NCBI RefSeq assembly: GCF_000027225.1
Contig: NC_013892.1
Location: 2,542,001-2,606,000, forward strand
Direction: 5' to 3'
Length of the DNA stretch: 64,000 bases
From: Xenorhabdus bovienii SS-2004
GTDB lineage: Bacteria; Pseudomonadota; Gammaproteobacteria; Enterobacterales; Enterobacteriaceae
Shown: positions 27,869 through 37,563 of the stretch, in pieces
Layout of the letters: each line of letters starts with the position of its first letter
Position numbering within the stretch: the stretch's first letter is position 1
Notes under the pieces: model-generated
Told to the model about the DNA's origin: nothing
The model's database searches: none
Seen by the model: only the letters and a program-made list of their open reading frames with translations
Translations under genes and position numbers: made by a program

Positions 27869-28249
27869 ATGTCAGATACCACTTATCACACAGCATTCAC
27901 TCTCTACGGTATCAAAAACTGCGATACCATGAAAAAAGCGCGTCGCTGGCTAGAAGACCAAGAGATCCCCTATCAGTTTCATGACTATCGCGTTGATGGT
28001 CTATCCTCAGAATTGCTACAGTTATTTATTGAACAAGTCGGTTGGGAACCCCTGTTGAATACTCGCGGTACAACTTGGCGCAAATTGTCTGATGATCAAA
28101 AGTCAGCTATTAATAGTACAGACGCTGCCAAAAAATTGATGCTGGAACAACCTGCAATCATAAAACGCCCACTATTGGTGTCAGAAACAGGGAATTATTT
28201 ACTCGGCTTTAAAGCCGAACAATATCAACAGTTTTTCTTTCATGACTAG
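27869..28249 (+). CDS. yffB: ArsC/Spx-family protein YffB
   Basis: This encodes 126 residues of thioredoxin-like ArsC family fold ([20 protein letters not shown]) with the single N-terminal Cys and an Arg in [12 protein letters not shown]. coli YffB is 118 residues; its role is unproven, with glutathione-dependent thiol reduction suggested. AAGGA precedes the ATG. It lies 14 bases upstream of dapE, as in E. coli, so the two are probably one transcript. Confidence 0.92.
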   Translation: MSDTTYHTAFTLYGIKNCDTMKKARRWLEDQEIPYQFHDYRVDGLSSELLQLFIEQVGWEPLLNTRGTTWRKLSDDQKSAINSTDAAKKLMLEQPAIIKRPLLVSETGNYLLGFKAEQYQQFFFHD

Positions 28250-28263
28250 ATAAAGGCCAAATA

Positions 28264-29391
28264 ATGATTTGCCCAGTAATTGAACTTGCCCAGCAGCTAA
28301 TCAAACATCCTTCTGTCAGCCCTGATGACCAAGGATGTCAGGATATACTCATTCAACGTCTGCAAGATACTGGTTTTACAATAGAACGAATGCCTTTCGG
28401 GGATACCCTGAATTTCTGGGCTTATCACGGAACAGGCACAACGTTTGCTTTCGCAGGACACACTGACGTCGTTCCTGCCGGCGATACTTCTGAGTGGCAA
28501 ACCCCTCCTTTTGATCCCGTTATTCGTGATGGCATGCTGTATGGCCGTGGGGCAGCGGATATGAAAGGTTCTCTGGCGGCCATGATTGTTGCTGCTGAAC
28601 GTTTTGTCAAAGATAATCCTGACCATCCGGGCCGCCTCGCTTTCCTGATTACTTCAGATGAAGAAGCCAGCGCGACAAATGGCACCGTCAAGGTGGTCGA
28701 AACTTTAATGTCACGCCATGAACGCCTGGATTACTGTCTGGTAGGAGAACCTTCCAGCCAGCAACGTCTGGGTGACATAATTAAAAATGGGCGTCGTGGT
28801 TCCCTGACAGCCAGTCTGACTATCCACGGTATTCAAGGGCATGTTGCCTATCCACAGCTGGCAGATAACCCTATTCACCATTCACTGCCTTTTCTACAAG
28901 AACTAGTCAATACCCAATGGGACAATGGCAATGAATTTTTCCCCGCCACCAGTATGCAAATCGCCAATATTCAAGCGGGAACCGGCAGCAATAACGTCAT
29001 ACCGGGTAAATTGTGGGTTCAATTTAATTTCCGTTTCAGTACTGAATTGACAGATACCGAAATCCGCCAGCGGGTTGAAGATATGCTGAAAAAACATAAT
29101 CTGAAATATGACATTGACTGGTGGCTATCCGGCCAGCCTTTTTTGACCTGCAAAGGTGAACTGGTCGATGCCGTGGTTGAATCCATTGAACAGTGTTGCG
29201 GATATAAACCAGAGATATCAATGAGTGGCGGCACATCGGATGGGCGTTTTATTGCTAAAATGGGAGCGCAGGTTGTGGAATTAGGGCCTATTAACGCCAC
29301 TATCCATAAAGTTAATGAAGGTATCAGCGTGTCAGATTTACAGAAATTGAGCCTGATTTACCAACGTATCATGGAGCAATTAATCAAATGA
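28264..29391 (+). CDS. dapE: Succinyl-diaminopimelate desuccinylase
   Basis: DapE removes succinate from N-succinyl-LL-diaminopimelate in the lysine and peptidoglycan pathway. It is a 375-residue M20 metallopeptidase. Zinc ligands appear in [37 protein letters not shown] and near the C-terminus in [12 protein letters not shown]. The length equals E. coli DapE. It overlaps the next gene by four bases (ATGA). Confidence 0.97.
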   Translation: MICPVIELAQQLIKHPSVSPDDQGCQDILIQRLQDTGFTIERMPFGDTLNFWAYHGTGTTFAFAGHTDVVPAGDTSEWQTPPFDPVIRDGMLYGRGAADMKGSLAAMIVAAERFVKDNPDHPGRLAFLITSDEEASATNGTVKVVETLMSRHERLDYCLVGEPSSQQRLGDIIKNGRRGSLTASLTIHGIQGHVAYPQLADNPIHHSLPFLQELVNTQWDNGNEFFPATSMQIANIQAGTGSNNVIPGKLWVQFNFRFSTELTDTEIRQRVEDMLKKHNLKYDIDWWLSGQPFLTCKGELVDAVVESIEQCCGYKPEISMSGGTSDGRFIAKMGAQVVELGPINATIHKVNEGISVSDLQKLSLIYQRIMEQLIK

Positions 29392-30062
29392 TGACGCCTG
29401 AAATGTTGACAGGTCTGTCAACAGATCACTTGGTGACATTCGCGGGTAATCACCGTTTACAGTTCAATGCCACCAAAGCGTTTCTTGCCATGCAAAGAGA
29501 TGCAGCCAAGGCAGGCTTTAAATTACAGCCCGCCAGTTCATTTCGTGATTTCGCACGCCAGCAAGCTATCTGGAATGAAAAATTTCGGGGACAACGTCCG
29601 GTATTGGATGACAATAGCCAGCCCCTTGATATTACAAAAATGACCGAAGGAGAGATTTGCGAAGCTATTCTCCGCTGGTCTGCTCTGCCGGGAGCCAGCC
29701 GTCATCACTGGGGTACTGAACTGGATATTTATGACCCATTCCTTCTGCCACAAGGTCAGAAATTGTTACTGGAACCATGGGAATATGAAAACGGTGGCTA
29801 TTTTGAACCACTATCAGACTGGCTGACTGAAAATATGTCTATTTACGATTTTTATCGCCCATTCAACCGACATAGCAGTGGTGTAGCATATGAACCGTGG
29901 CATATCAGTTTTTGGCCGTTGTCCCATGAAGCAGAAAATTTGTTCAATGAGCAAGTGCTGCTAAAGGCCTGGCAGGATCACAACATTGCTGGTATTGATT
30001 GGTTATCAGCCAACCTCTCCTCTCTTTTTGCAAAGTATGTCAAAATTGCCGAGCAGGATTAA
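29388..30062 (+). CDS. M15-family (VanY-type) D-alanyl-D-alanine carboxypeptidase
   Basis: This encodes 224 residues with no signal peptide seen. The zinc site is recognisable: [14 protein letters not shown] (family pattern SxHxxGxxxD) and the catalytic Glu with zinc His in YEPWHISFW. Substrate is probably the peptide part of peptidoglycan or free muropeptides. The start codon overlaps the dapE stop (ATGA), so the two are translationally coupled; E. coli lacks this gene between dapE and ypfN. Without a signal peptide it may act in recycling in the cytosol, which is inference. Confidence 0.88.
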   Translation: MMTPEMLTGLSTDHLVTFAGNHRLQFNATKAFLAMQRDAAKAGFKLQPASSFRDFARQQAIWNEKFRGQRPVLDDNSQPLDITKMTEGEICEAILRWSALPGASRHHWGTELDIYDPFLLPQGQKLLLEPWEYENGGYFEPLSDWLTENMSIYDFYRPFNRHSSGVAYEPWHISFWPLSHEAENLFNEQVLLKAWQDHNIAGIDWLSANLSSLFAKYVKIAEQD

Positions 30063-30107
30063 GCGTAATCCCAGCAGGCGCTAATTTCATAATATTCTCA
30101 GGAGAGC

Positions 30108-30305
30108 ATGATGCACTGGTTGATGGATTATTGGTGGGTTATTCTGTTACTACTCATCGGTATTATTGTTAATGCGATAAAAGAGCTGAGCCGCGTCGAT
30201 CAGAAGCGCTTTTTAGATAACAAACGAGAATTACCCCCTCACCGAGATTTTAATGATAAATGGGATGATGAGGACGATTGTTCCCAGAAACACCGCAAGA
30301 AATAG
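30108..30305 (+). CDS. ypfN: UPF0370 small membrane protein YpfN
   Basis: This encodes 65 residues: one transmembrane helix ([19 protein letters not shown]) and the conserved cytosolic tail [21 protein letters not shown] lies just before two adjacent ATGs. Its 3' end overlaps the convergent tmcA gene by 56 bases. Function is unknown. Confidence 0.93.
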   Translation: MMHWLMDYWWVILLLLIGIIVNAIKELSRVDQKRFLDNKRELPPHRDFNDKWDDEDDCSQKHRKK

Positions 30306-32391
30306 TCCAATTTTTCCACTGATTGGCAAGTATCTCATCAATGCTTGCCAATGCTCCTGCGGTTTCTTCCCGACAACGTTTCAACAACGCCTTACGTCCG
30401 CTCAGGAATAAATCGCGCGCGCACTGTTCAATATCTATCTGTTGTTGAAGATATTTTCTTAATGCTGGCAAAGCCAGATCAAGTGCCAACAATAGCCGCT
30501 GTAACGCAAAATAAGACGCAGACAGGGGACGATGAGCGAATGCAAAACCCGCCAGTTCCTGCCAGTCATTATCACTGAGCTGGTTATCATCATGATGATC
30601 AATGGGTAAGGAAAAACCGATCAGTAATTCCAGCCAGTATGCATCACGACATAGTTGCTGTTGTGCGGACTCAGCCAGCCATTTTCCCTTCTCACTCAGT
30701 GGCAAAATAGCCATTGCGGTATAGCAACCACTGCTTGCTTCGAGATGGGTTCCTATCCGCACCAATCGAAAGCCGCATGTTTGCCAGAGTGACCAAAGTT
30801 CAGCGGTATAACCAAAGCTGACAGAAAGAAAATCCTGCTTTTGCGTGCGAGCTTCTTGACACTGTTGAGCAACCAAGCGTTGAGCAATGCCACGACGGCG
30901 ATATTGTGCCCGGACAGCAATACGACTGACACGCTGTGAACGCATCATCGCAGCCTGTGGAAAGCCACTATGGGCGGCCAGAGACTGAGCCACCAGATTT
31001 CCCCTTGGACGACGGCGACCTGCCCACACTTCATGCGCCAATGTCTGTGGCAACCCACCTTCACTTACCATCCATAACGCGCCGATCAATTGTTGATTAT
31101 TCACAGCGGAACGAGATGTAGCGGCCAGAAAAGTCATTCCGTTACCATCCAGCAAACGGCGCAAATCAAGAGGAGATGTGCGGTAGTGAGCACTCGTCAA
31201 CAGTCCATAAAACTGACGCAGTAATTCAGGTTGTCGCAACCACATTGCCTGAGTGATGGGATAAAAGTGCAAATTTTTCTCAGGTTCGGAATAAACCAAT
31301 GGCTTACCAGACAACGATTTTTCATCAAATAACAGTGTGCTATCTAACCATGTTTCCAGTGGATCATTTTCAGCCCAGCGCATCGGTGTTTCCAGTTCTC
31401 TAACATGGCAATCAGGCAATGTGGCACACAACTTCAGCAAAAATCCACGCCCGGTTCCTTCATAGCCCTGTACCGTTGTCGTTAATAACACTCGTGGAAA
31501 ATATCGGATTAATTCGGCTAACTGCGGGGTTGGGATCGCCGCGGCTTCGTCAATCAGAAGCCAGTCTGCATCAATATCATGTCCTTCCCGATTATTTTTC
31601 AATCGACAATATTTCAATAAATTGTCTACCGCCCAGAATGGGGTTTTATCAACGGGAGAACCCTGCTCAGGATCGGAAGTCCCGGAATAATACCGAATAA
31701 CTTCTGTTGTGATTTTTGCAGGTGCACATAGCCAACACTTCCCCTGCCATTGCTGTATGAGCATTCCGGCCAAGGCAGATTTTCCGCGTCCTCGGGGCGC
31801 AGTGACCACCCAAACTCCCTGTGAAGCCCGTAGTAATTGCTCAAGAATAGCCTGCTGGCTGGCAGTAGGATTACCATCAGGCATCTGCCACGATGCGGTT
31901 TGTGGTAATTGCATTGGCTGAAAGGGTTTTCCCTGTTGCCATAGCAGGATATCGGGAAACCCTAGGATTTGCTGTTGAATATGTTGGATAAAATAAGGTG
32001 TAGAGATCACGCCAGCCGACTCGTTCCAACGCGAACTGTCTTCATCTGGCTGTGCTGGCCATTGTGACCAAGTGGGTACACGCATCACCAGCCAGCTTCC
32101 TGTTTTTAGCGTACCAGCCAGAATCGCCAGCGCTTCGGCATTAAAACCACGGGTGACATCAAAAACCCCATGCATAAATTCGCGCCCAAGCAAACTACAC
32201 GCTTTTACTGGCTCAATCACACCCTCGTCTCCAGATGCGACTGTTACCCAATCCCCCTGAAACTGTTTTTTCAGCTGATTGACAATCTGCTCGCTCCACA
32301 GGACATCACCACTTAAAACCACCAAGCGGCGCTGCCCTTGCTGCTGCATTTGCTCCTGCAACTTTTTCCAGATCGAATCTAACATGGTCAT
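30250..32391 (-). CDS. tmcA: tRNA(Met) cytidine acetyltransferase
   Basis: TmcA acetylates the wobble cytidine (C34) of elongator tRNA-Met using acetyl-CoA and ATP. It is 713 residues, about 40 longer than E. coli TmcA. The N-terminal domain is followed by the RNA-helicase-like ATPase (Walker [14 protein letters not shown]; Walker [12 protein letters not shown]). The GNAT acetyltransferase has [19 protein letters not shown]. The extra C-terminal residues run into ypfN on the opposite strand. The start codon overlaps the DUF441 stop (ATGA). Confidence 0.95.
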   Translation of the reverse strand: MTMLDSIWKKLQEQMQQQGQRRLVVLSGDVLWSEQIVNQLKKQFQGDWVTVASGDEGVIEPVKACSLLGREFMHGVFDVTRGFNAEALAILAGTLKTGSWLVMRVPTWSQWPAQPDEDSSRWNESAGVISTPYFIQHIQQQILGFPDILLWQQGKPFQPMQLPQTASWQMPDGNPTASQQAILEQLLRASQGVWVVTAPRGRGKSALAGMLIQQWQGKCWLCAPAKITTEVIRYYSGTSDPEQGSPVDKTPFWAVDNLLKYCRLKNNREGHDIDADWLLIDEAAAIPTPQLAELIRYFPRVLLTTTVQGYEGTGRGFLLKLCATLPDCHVRELETPMRWAENDPLETWLDSTLLFDEKSLSGKPLVYSEPEKNLHFYPITQAMWLRQPELLRQFYGLLTSAHYRTSPLDLRRLLDGNGMTFLAATSRSAVNNQQLIGALWMVSEGGLPQTLAHEVWAGRRRPRGNLVAQSLAAHSGFPQAAMMRSQRVSRIAVRAQYRRRGIAQRLVAQQCQEARTQKQDFLSVSFGYTAELWSLWQTCGFRLVRIGTHLEASSGCYTAMAILPLSEKGKWLAESAQQQLCRDAYWLELLIGFSLPIDHHDDNQLSDNDWQELAGFAFAHRPLSASYFALQRLLLALDLALPALRKYLQQQIDIEQCARDLFLSGRKALLKRCREETAGALASIDEILANQWKNWTISCGVSGNNRPHHPIYH

Positions 32392-32840
32392 GGTTTACCA
32401 ATCATGATAGATAAAATACCCGCTGCAATCAGCGGGCCGACGGGAACGCCCTTGAACAACGCTACGCCCAATACAGTACCAACCAATAACCCCGCCACTG
32501 TAGATGGCTGACTCGACATCAAGGCAACACCACGGCTTCCCAGCCACGATACGATAATGCCGACAGCGATAGCGAGCAGCGACTTCCAATTCAGGAATGA
32601 ACTGAATATGTCCTGCGCAGAAATTTTCCCACTTGCGATAGGTGCCATGACTCCGATGGTGAGAATCAGGATACCTATCGTCAAGCCATACTTTTCCACC
32701 CAAGGGAAAAAGTGATTCAGTGGTGTAATACGGACTATCAGCAAAAACAGCATAGCAAGCGTTACTGTCATGTTATGGCTGATAATGCCAAGGCCTGCCA
32801 GCACTAACAAAATAAGTAAAGTAGGATCAACATAGCTCAT
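32388..32840 (-). CDS. yeaL: DUF441 (UPF0756) integral membrane protein, YeaL-like
   Basis: This encodes 150 residues with four to five hydrophobic helices (for example [39 protein letters not shown]) and the family ending [16 protein letters not shown]. In E. coli yeaL is elsewhere; here it is translationally coupled to tmcA through ATGA. Function is unknown. Confidence 0.88.
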   Translation of the reverse strand: MSYVDPTLLILLVLAGLGIISHNMTVTLAMLFLLIVRITPLNHFFPWVEKYGLTIGILILTIGVMAPIASGKISAQDIFSSFLNWKSLLAIAVGIIVSWLGSRGVALMSSQPSTVAGLLVGTVLGVALFKGVPVGPLIAAGILSIMIGKP

Positions 32841-32987
32841 GAATTTTTGTTCCCTGCAAAAAACTTTGACTGATGGTTTTTACACCGACCAATACACAGC
32901 AGAATAATAACTTAAAATTTAATATGTTAGTCATATTATTTACATTCAATAAAATATTGCTAATTCATGATCATATTGACCAGATTA

Positions 32988-33387
32988 GGGGCTGTTGACG
33001 TTTTATGAGGGGAATTTGAACAGCATGATGCTCTGGTATCATTGTCTTCGCGAAAAAACCATTACCCCAGACCATCATACCAAGAACAATGTTATCAAAA
33101 CCTTTATGGAATAAGCTAGCTGTATTGATGCAACAAAGTGGATATGTATATCACAAAGAAGAACATTATCTGACTTTCGAGGGGATCCTTTACCGGATGC
33201 GAACAGGCTGTCCCTGGCGAGATGTCCCCACTGAATTTGGCAAATGGAACACCATTTTTAAGCGCTTTAATGATGGGTCTAAGAAAGCTATTTTTAATTT
33301 ATTATTCAAATTATTATCTGAGAATACAGATACAGAATGGTTGTTCATTGATGGCAGTATTGTTCGGGCTCATCAACATAGTTCAGG
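32988..33387 (+). pseudogene. IS5-family element, 5' part, split by IS1
   Basis: The left end ggggctgttgacg begins at about 32988. The transposase starts at ATG 33089 (MLSKPLWNKLAVLMQQSGYV, then FEGILYRMRTGCPWRDVPTE) and reaches the first catalytic Asp (LFIDGSIVRAHQHSSG). IS1 then interrupts it. Only 13 more bases (34173-34185) follow IS1 before ISAs1, so the 3' half is lost. Confidence 0.8.
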
Positions 33388-33416
33388 GGTCGTGTATTCA
33401 ACCTGTTGATTGGCCA

Positions 33417-33782
33417 TCAATAATAGAACTCACGTTCGATGAATGTGCCAATGATCTTGTCATTCATTTCAACTGACTTAGAATAACCCAGCATCTTGCG
33501 ATTGAGTCGCTTTAGCCTGTTACGCAGGTTCAGATTTTCTCGTTCAATACGTTGAGTATAAAGTTTACCGGTGATATGTTTCTCATCAGCCAATATGTCA
33601 TATGCCCCGAAATTATCGGTGCACCAGAATGCCACATCAAAAGCGGATAACTTTTCCAGCAACGTCCTGAGTGTCTGTTTGCTACGAGCGCCAAAAGCGT
33701 GAGCGACAATACGTTTCAAGCGAGGCTCCCACGCGTACCACAGCCAGCGTTGCCGTTTTTTGTTACTGATGAATGACCCCAT
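33417..33782 (-). CDS. insB: IS1 InsB (transposase catalytic part)
   Basis: The open part encodes 121 residues from an internal ATG (MGSFISNKKRQRWLWYAWEP); the frame continues upstream towards insA, where the -1 frameshift occurs. Catalytic features include CTDNFGAYDI and the ERENLNLRNRLKRLNRKM segment. The element appears intact. Confidence 0.88.
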   Translation of the reverse strand: MGSFISNKKRQRWLWYAWEPRLKRIVAHAFGARSKQTLRTLLEKLSAFDVAFWCTDNFGAYDILADEKHITGKLYTQRIERENLNLRNRLKRLNRKMLGYSKSVEMNDKIIGTFIEREFYY

Positions 33783-33835
33783 TTCATCGACTTCACAGAT
33801 AAGCTGAAGCTCAGGGGTATCCAGCGGCAGCGTGG

Positions 33836-34114
33836 TTACACATCGCGGCGCGAGTTTTTTAAAGTGCGTACAACAGCGTTAATGCTGACATGAAGTGCCC
33901 GTGCCGTATCACGAATACCGGCGTTATTCATGGCAAGCTCGACGATTTGCTCTTTCATACCCGAATGGCAAGCCCGGTAAGTGTATTCGAGCTGGAAGGT
34001 TCTACGACAGGACTGGCAATAATATCGTTGATGCCCACCTTCTCCTTTACCGTGTTTTTTAACAGGCGTGGTTTGGCCACAAAACCGACACTTCACTTCA
34101 ACTAATGCCATCAC
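33836..34114 (-). CDS. insA: IS1 InsA
   Basis: This encodes 92 residues: a zinc-finger (VKCRFCGQ ... YYCQSCRRTF) plus a helix-turn-helix (GIRDTARALHVSINAVVRTL). InsA represses the IS1 promoter; frameshifting into insB yields the active transposase. Confidence 0.9.
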   Translation of the reverse strand: MMALVEVKCRFCGQTTPVKKHGKGEGGHQRYYCQSCRRTFQLEYTYRACHSGMKEQIVELAMNNAGIRDTARALHVSINAVVRTLKNSRRDV

Positions 34115-34185
34115 TATCCCTCACGTATTTACCCTCATTATACGTGAGAAACAACGGGATGAATACGTGACCTAGTTCAGGTGCC

Positions 34186-35393
34186 AGGGCAATCGCATCT
34201 AAAATTCATTGACAATGGTTTAATTTCATGTCGTTATGCAGCTTTTAAATCCATCCTTATGTCCTCTGTCAGCCCTTTGTTACAGCATTTTGCCTCACTT
34301 GAAGATCCCCGAGTTCAACGAACTCAGTTGCATAGTTTGGAAAATATCCTGACTATCGCCATCTGCGCTGTGATTTGTGGCGCTGAAGGTTGGGTCGAAA
34401 TTGAAGAGTTTGGCGAATCTAAACAGGATTTCTTTACCCAACTGCTTGATCTCACTAATGGCATCCCCTCTCACGATACCTTTGGTCGTGTCTTTGCTGC
34501 ACTTGATGCGCAGGCTTTTGCCGACTGTTTCACCTCCTGGATATCTACGCTGGCACAAGGAGTTGATCAGGGTATCATCGCTATTGATGGCAAAACCATG
34601 CGCCGGTCACTCGATAAAGCCAACGGCAAGGCGGCAATCCATCTGGTCAGCGCCTTTGCCTGTACCAATCGCTTAGTTCTGGGACAAGTGAAAGTGGAGA
34701 GTAAATCCAATGAAATCACCGCTATTCCTGAGTTACTTCGACGATTGGTTTTGTCTGGAAGTCTGGTGACTATCGATGCCATGGGATGCCAGAAAGCGAT
34801 TGCTCATCAATTACATGAAGCGGGCGCGGATTACGTACTGAGCCTGAAAGAAAATCATCCCGGCCCGTATAATGATGTCAGCCATTATTTCGATTATGTC
34901 TCATCCCAACCGGAGCGCCTGAGCGAATATGAAGACGTGGATGCCGGACATGGCCGCATTGAGCGACGCACAGTACAAATGACCCATGTTGATTGGTTGC
35001 CGGAAAAGGCGTGCTGGTGTGGTTTACACAGCATAATACGGGTGATCCGCGAACGCTATGTAGGAAATGAAGTGAGCCGGGAGAGCTGTTATTTTATCAG
35101 CACTTTACGTCCGACAGAGGCTCAACGGGCAGCGACAGCGATCCGCAGTCACTGGCAAATAGAAACGCAACTCCATTGGTGTCTGGATATTGCTTTTAAT
35201 GAAGATCAGCAGCGGATGCGGGAAGGCAATGCAGCCGCCAATATGGCATTACTCAATAAAATCGCGTTGAATTTACTGCGCTTAGCTCCCACCAAAGCGG
35301 GAATTAAAGCACGCCGTAAACGGGCTGGTTGGGATGGTGAATATCTACTTACAGTACTGGGCAAAGCGCATCAAATTTAGATGCGATTGCCTT
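34186..35393 (+). mobile_element. ISAs1-family element, copy 2
   Basis: This is a 1208-base element with ends agggcaatcgcatctaaa and its complement aaggcaatcgcatctaaa. It is the same length as copy 1 but in the opposite orientation. The left flank is IS5 remnant and the right flank IS701 remnant, with no matching target duplication, so one side has been deleted or recombined. Confidence 0.87.
34259..35380 (+). CDS. ISAs1-family transposase, intact
   Basis: This encodes 373 residues from MSSVSPLLQHFASLEDP to GKAHQI with the normal TAG stop. Catalytic blocks are IAIDGKTMRRS, VTIDAMGCQ and the WQIETQLHWC region. It differs from copy 1 at a handful of residues (Gly for Asp in QGIIAID; Pro for Leu in HPGPYND; His for Tyr in IRSHWQ), so the two copies are not from the same recent event. 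Confidence 0.9.
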   Translation: MSSVSPLLQHFASLEDPRVQRTQLHSLENILTIAICAVICGAEGWVEIEEFGESKQDFFTQLLDLTNGIPSHDTFGRVFAALDAQAFADCFTSWISTLAQGVDQGIIAIDGKTMRRSLDKANGKAAIHLVSAFACTNRLVLGQVKVESKSNEITAIPELLRRLVLSGSLVTIDAMGCQKAIAHQLHEAGADYVLSLKENHPGPYNDVSHYFDYVSSQPERLSEYEDVDAGHGRIERRTVQMTHVDWLPEKACWCGLHSIIRVIRERYVGNEVSRESCYFISTLRPTEAQRAATAIRSHWQIETQLHWCLDIAFNEDQQRMREGNAAANMALLNKIALNLLRLAPTKAGIKARRKRAGWDGEYLLTVLGKAHQI

Positions 35394-35614
35394 GGATGAG
35401 AACCCCCTGTTCATCGCCCAATTGAATGCCATCGGGAGTACTTTCCCCCATCCATTCAGCCAGTTGCCAGCTATTCTTACGTTCAACATCACTGAGCAAT
35501 CCCCCGAAGATAGGCGAGGCTGCGTTGTCGTGGGCCGATAGAGTGAAATAAGGGAGTCAGACGGGCATGTCATGCCTGTAGCGCCTGTTCCCAGATTTTG
35601 GCAGAGGATGACAT
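35394..35614 (-). pseudogene. IS701-family transposase remnant (N-terminus)
   Basis: The minus strand reads MSSSAKIWEQALQA, a stop, RLTPLFHSIGPRQRSLAYLR, a frameshift, LLSDVERKNSWQLAEWMGES, TPDGIQ, a small deletion and GDEQGVLI. This is the opening of IS701-type transposases, which continue into the DETGF catalytic block. ISAs1 cuts it off exactly there. It carries a stop, a frameshift and a deletion. Confidence 0.7.
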
Positions 35615-35669
35615 GTAACACCGCCTTTGATTTAAGGAAGAAGAGCCCTATCATGGCACAATATGGATT

Positions 35670-35783
35670 ACGGCTGTAGTACAAATCAACGTGTTATCTG
35701 ATAATCGCTAAATTAAGAAACTATGCAATTTCAATCTTTTTATGGCGGATTTCCTATCGATAAATAGTGTTTACGGCTGTAGT
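35670..35783. repeat. Duplicated 15-bp motif ttacggctgtagtac
   Basis: The motif occurs at about 35670-35684 and again at 35769-35783. It may mark ends of two lost elements or a short duplication. Confidence 0.4.
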
Positions 35784-35963
35784 ACTAAGCGCATGGTGAA
35801 AAAACAGCAAATGCAATGGAGTCAACAAGGTGCACATTATCTACTCCAGACGCGAACAGCGGTACTCAATAATGATTTAAAAACGCGATTTGAGCACTGG
35901 TATCCGGGGATCAAATTAAGCAAAGAAACAGATCACTATTTGGCAGAGATTATTGCTGCATGA
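35760..35963 (+). pseudogene. Transposase C-terminal fragment, family uncertain
   Basis: The open frame ends KKQQMQWSQQGAHYLLQTRT, AVLNNDLKTRFEHWYPGI and LAEIIAA before a stop. The 'KKQQMxWxxxGAHxLLQxRT' layout recalls the C-termini of transposases seen across bacteria, but I cannot fix the family. No start codon or upstream domain remains. Confidence 0.45.
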
Positions 35964-35985
35964 GTGCACCAAGGATTTTTATGCT

Positions 35986-36139
35986 TTCATAAGCTAAGTA
36001 CCTACGGACACATTGAACGATAATATCGGTAGGATAGCGTAGACGTTTGAAGGCTTTTCAAATTAAAGAAATGATGAAACCACAACCACAGAGTAAAAGT
36101 CGCTATTTTACCTCACTTCTCCTTAATGCGACAGAACCG
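35986..36139 (-). pseudogene. Diverged IS6-family 5' end remnant
   Basis: This aligns with the 5' end of the complete IS6 copies (42190-42319). It shares the terminal cttaatgcgacagaacc and blocks such as acggacacattg and ggataatgg/ggatagcg, but with many substitutions and small indels. It encodes only scraps (RYYRSMCP against DIMAQCVR). It is an older IS6 insertion than the two intact copies. Confidence 0.65.
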
Positions 36140-36176
36140 TTTTTACAAGAAAATTATTAATACCAATAACGCTAAT

Positions 36177-36195
36177 TATATTGATAATCATTTAC
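36177..36195 (+). promoter_or_regulatory. Fur box upstream of the dihydroxybenzoate cassette
   Basis: The sequence tatattgataatcatttac matches about 15 of 19 Fur positions and retains an uninterrupted GATAATCATT core. It is well placed to have controlled the locus before the deletion that removed the start of entC. Confidence 0.6.
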
Positions 36196-36343
36196 ATCTA
36201 AAATATTGTAATAGTGTTTTCTTCCTCAAGAGCTCATACCTCTTTATGACGAACATTTTGTTTCCAGCGCCGCCTGTAAGCAGTACAAATTCATTGATGG
36301 TTATTAAATTATTTTTATAAGGCAAATCAGACGGTGTTTGATT

Positions 36344-36478
36344 ATGTTTAAGATAAGAAAAAAACTTGTGGTGAAAATCATCTCCAGATGCACCGGATTT
36401 GGGTTTCAGGTGGTACTGTTTTCAATACCCACGTTATCTGATGAGGCGTATGCGGCTAGCACGGGATTGGCATCATGA
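36344..36478 (+). pseudogene. Signal-peptide fragment, possibly of an outer-membrane receptor
   Basis: A 44-codon frame encodes MFKIRKKLVVKIISRCTGFG, then FQVVLFSIPTLSDEAYAAST and a stop shortly after. The basic start, hydrophobic middle and AYA-A cleavage site make a plausible Sec signal. TonB-dependent receptors commonly begin this way and the locus is Fur-associated, so it may be the 5' stub of a siderophore receptor whose body was deleted. There is no good ribosome site. Confidence 0.35.
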
Positions 36479-37563
36479 GAGTGATAACCGCGAAGCTGAA
36501 AAACGTAATAGTATTAATGCAAGGAATCGTAGCAAAGAGGAGTGCACCAGGCACCAAAACGGCAATTCCGCTTTTCAAAATACGGCAGACAATTTTCGTC
36601 GTTACGCGTAACCAGATGGCGCTTGCAAGCGCAACCTCCGTATCCGACGCATTGATTGACACTAGTAGTACCTTCACCAACTATTTAGGCTTATCTAACC
36701 GCAACGCTGAAGTCGTAGTCCACCTCTTTCACTACATTCCAGATCACGATGCGTTTTGCGCCATGGTGGAGAGCGCGCTGAGTCCTCTACGCATTGGAGA
36801 GCTCGATAAAGTTGTGCTGTCGCGTCTGCTACAGATTGAAAGCATCCCCCCGCTTAGCGCACTGAATCTGTGGCTGCAGCTCAACAGACAGAATCCAGAG
36901 AGCTACAACTTTCACTTACCGCTGGCAGATGGCACGCTGATTGGTGCTAGCCCTGAATTGCTGCTACGCAAAGAGGGTAATGTCTTGCGCTCCTGTCCCC
37001 TTGCAGGCTCAGTGCGGCGAGGCGACAATACCGCCAGTGACCGAAATGCCAAAGAAAAGCTGTTGGTCTCCGGAAAAGATCGCCATGAACATCGGGTGGT
37101 CACGGAGGCTATCCGTCGCCAACTGACGGATCTTTGCCAGTCTCTGACGATCCCTGAACCTTCGCTGTTCAGCACGCCCACGCTCTGGCATCTCGCTACT
37201 GAGATTCAGGGTATATTGGCCAATGATCGCGATAGTGCTCTATCGCTTGCCTGCCTACTTCATCCCACGCCCGCATTATGCGGCGCTCCTTATACCTCAT
37301 CCCGCAATTTGATCGGCGCGCTGGAACCCTTCGATCGCGGCTGGTTTGGCGGTATCGTCGGCTGGTGCGACGCCCGCGGAAACGGGGAATGGGTAGTGGC
37401 GATCCGCTGCGGTAAAGTGCGGCCCCATCAGATTGAGCTATTCGCCGGCGCCGGCATCGTTCCGGACTCTGTTCCGGAAAACGAATGGATGGAAACCCAT
37501 ACCAAATTTAACACCATGCTGAACGCACTTGGTTTTGCGATGCAACAGGAGCAGACATTATGA
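36475..37563 (+). CDS. entC: Isochorismate synthase, N-terminus missing or replaced
   Basis: EntC converts chorismate to isochorismate for 2,3-dihydroxybenzoate. From about residue 70 the match is clear: [85 protein letters not shown] and [11 protein letters not shown], including the catalytic and magnesium Glu positions. EntC normally has another 100 or more residues before this, with a VGAIPFD motif; none of that is visible. The first about 65 codons here do not resemble the family. The protein is likely inactive, although the chorismate-binding core is intact. It overlaps entE by ATGA. Confidence 0.82.
   Translation: MRVITAKLKNVIVLMQGIVAKRSAPGTKTAIPLFKIRQTIFVVTRNQMALASATSVSDALIDTSSTFTNYLGLSNRNAEVVVHLFHYIPDHDAFCAMVESALSPLRIGELDKVVLSRLLQIESIPPLSALNLWLQLNRQNPESYNFHLPLADGTLIGASPELLLRKEGNVLRSCPLAGSVRRGDNTASDRNAKEKLLVSGKDRHEHRVVTEAIRRQLTDLCQSLTIPEPSLFSTPTLWHLATEIQGILANDRDSALSLACLLHPTPALCGAPYTSSRNLIGALEPFDRGWFGGIVGWCDARGNGEWVVAIRCGKVRPHQIELFAGAGIVPDSVPENEWMETHTKFNTMLNALGFAMQQEQTL

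Larger units (their letters stand above)
33379..34181 (-). mobile_element. Complete IS1-family element with 9-bp target duplication
   Basis: The element covers 33388-34172 (785 bases) with inverted ends ggtcgtgtattcaacctgtt and ggtcacgtattcatcccgtt. It is flanked by tagttcagg at 33379-33387 and again at 34173-34181, the 9-base duplication expected for IS1. It is inserted in an IS5-family transposase gene. Confidence 0.93.

Noticed and set aside
35349..35684. 111-codon minus-strand frame overlapping the end of ISAs1 copy 2
   Set aside because: The meaningful reading of this stretch is an IS701 transposase remnant in other frames; this frame only picks up part of it.
36456..36680. Hydrophobic 74-codon minus-strand frame before entC
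   Set aside because: It looks membrane-like, but no ribosome site, homologue or neighbour supports it.
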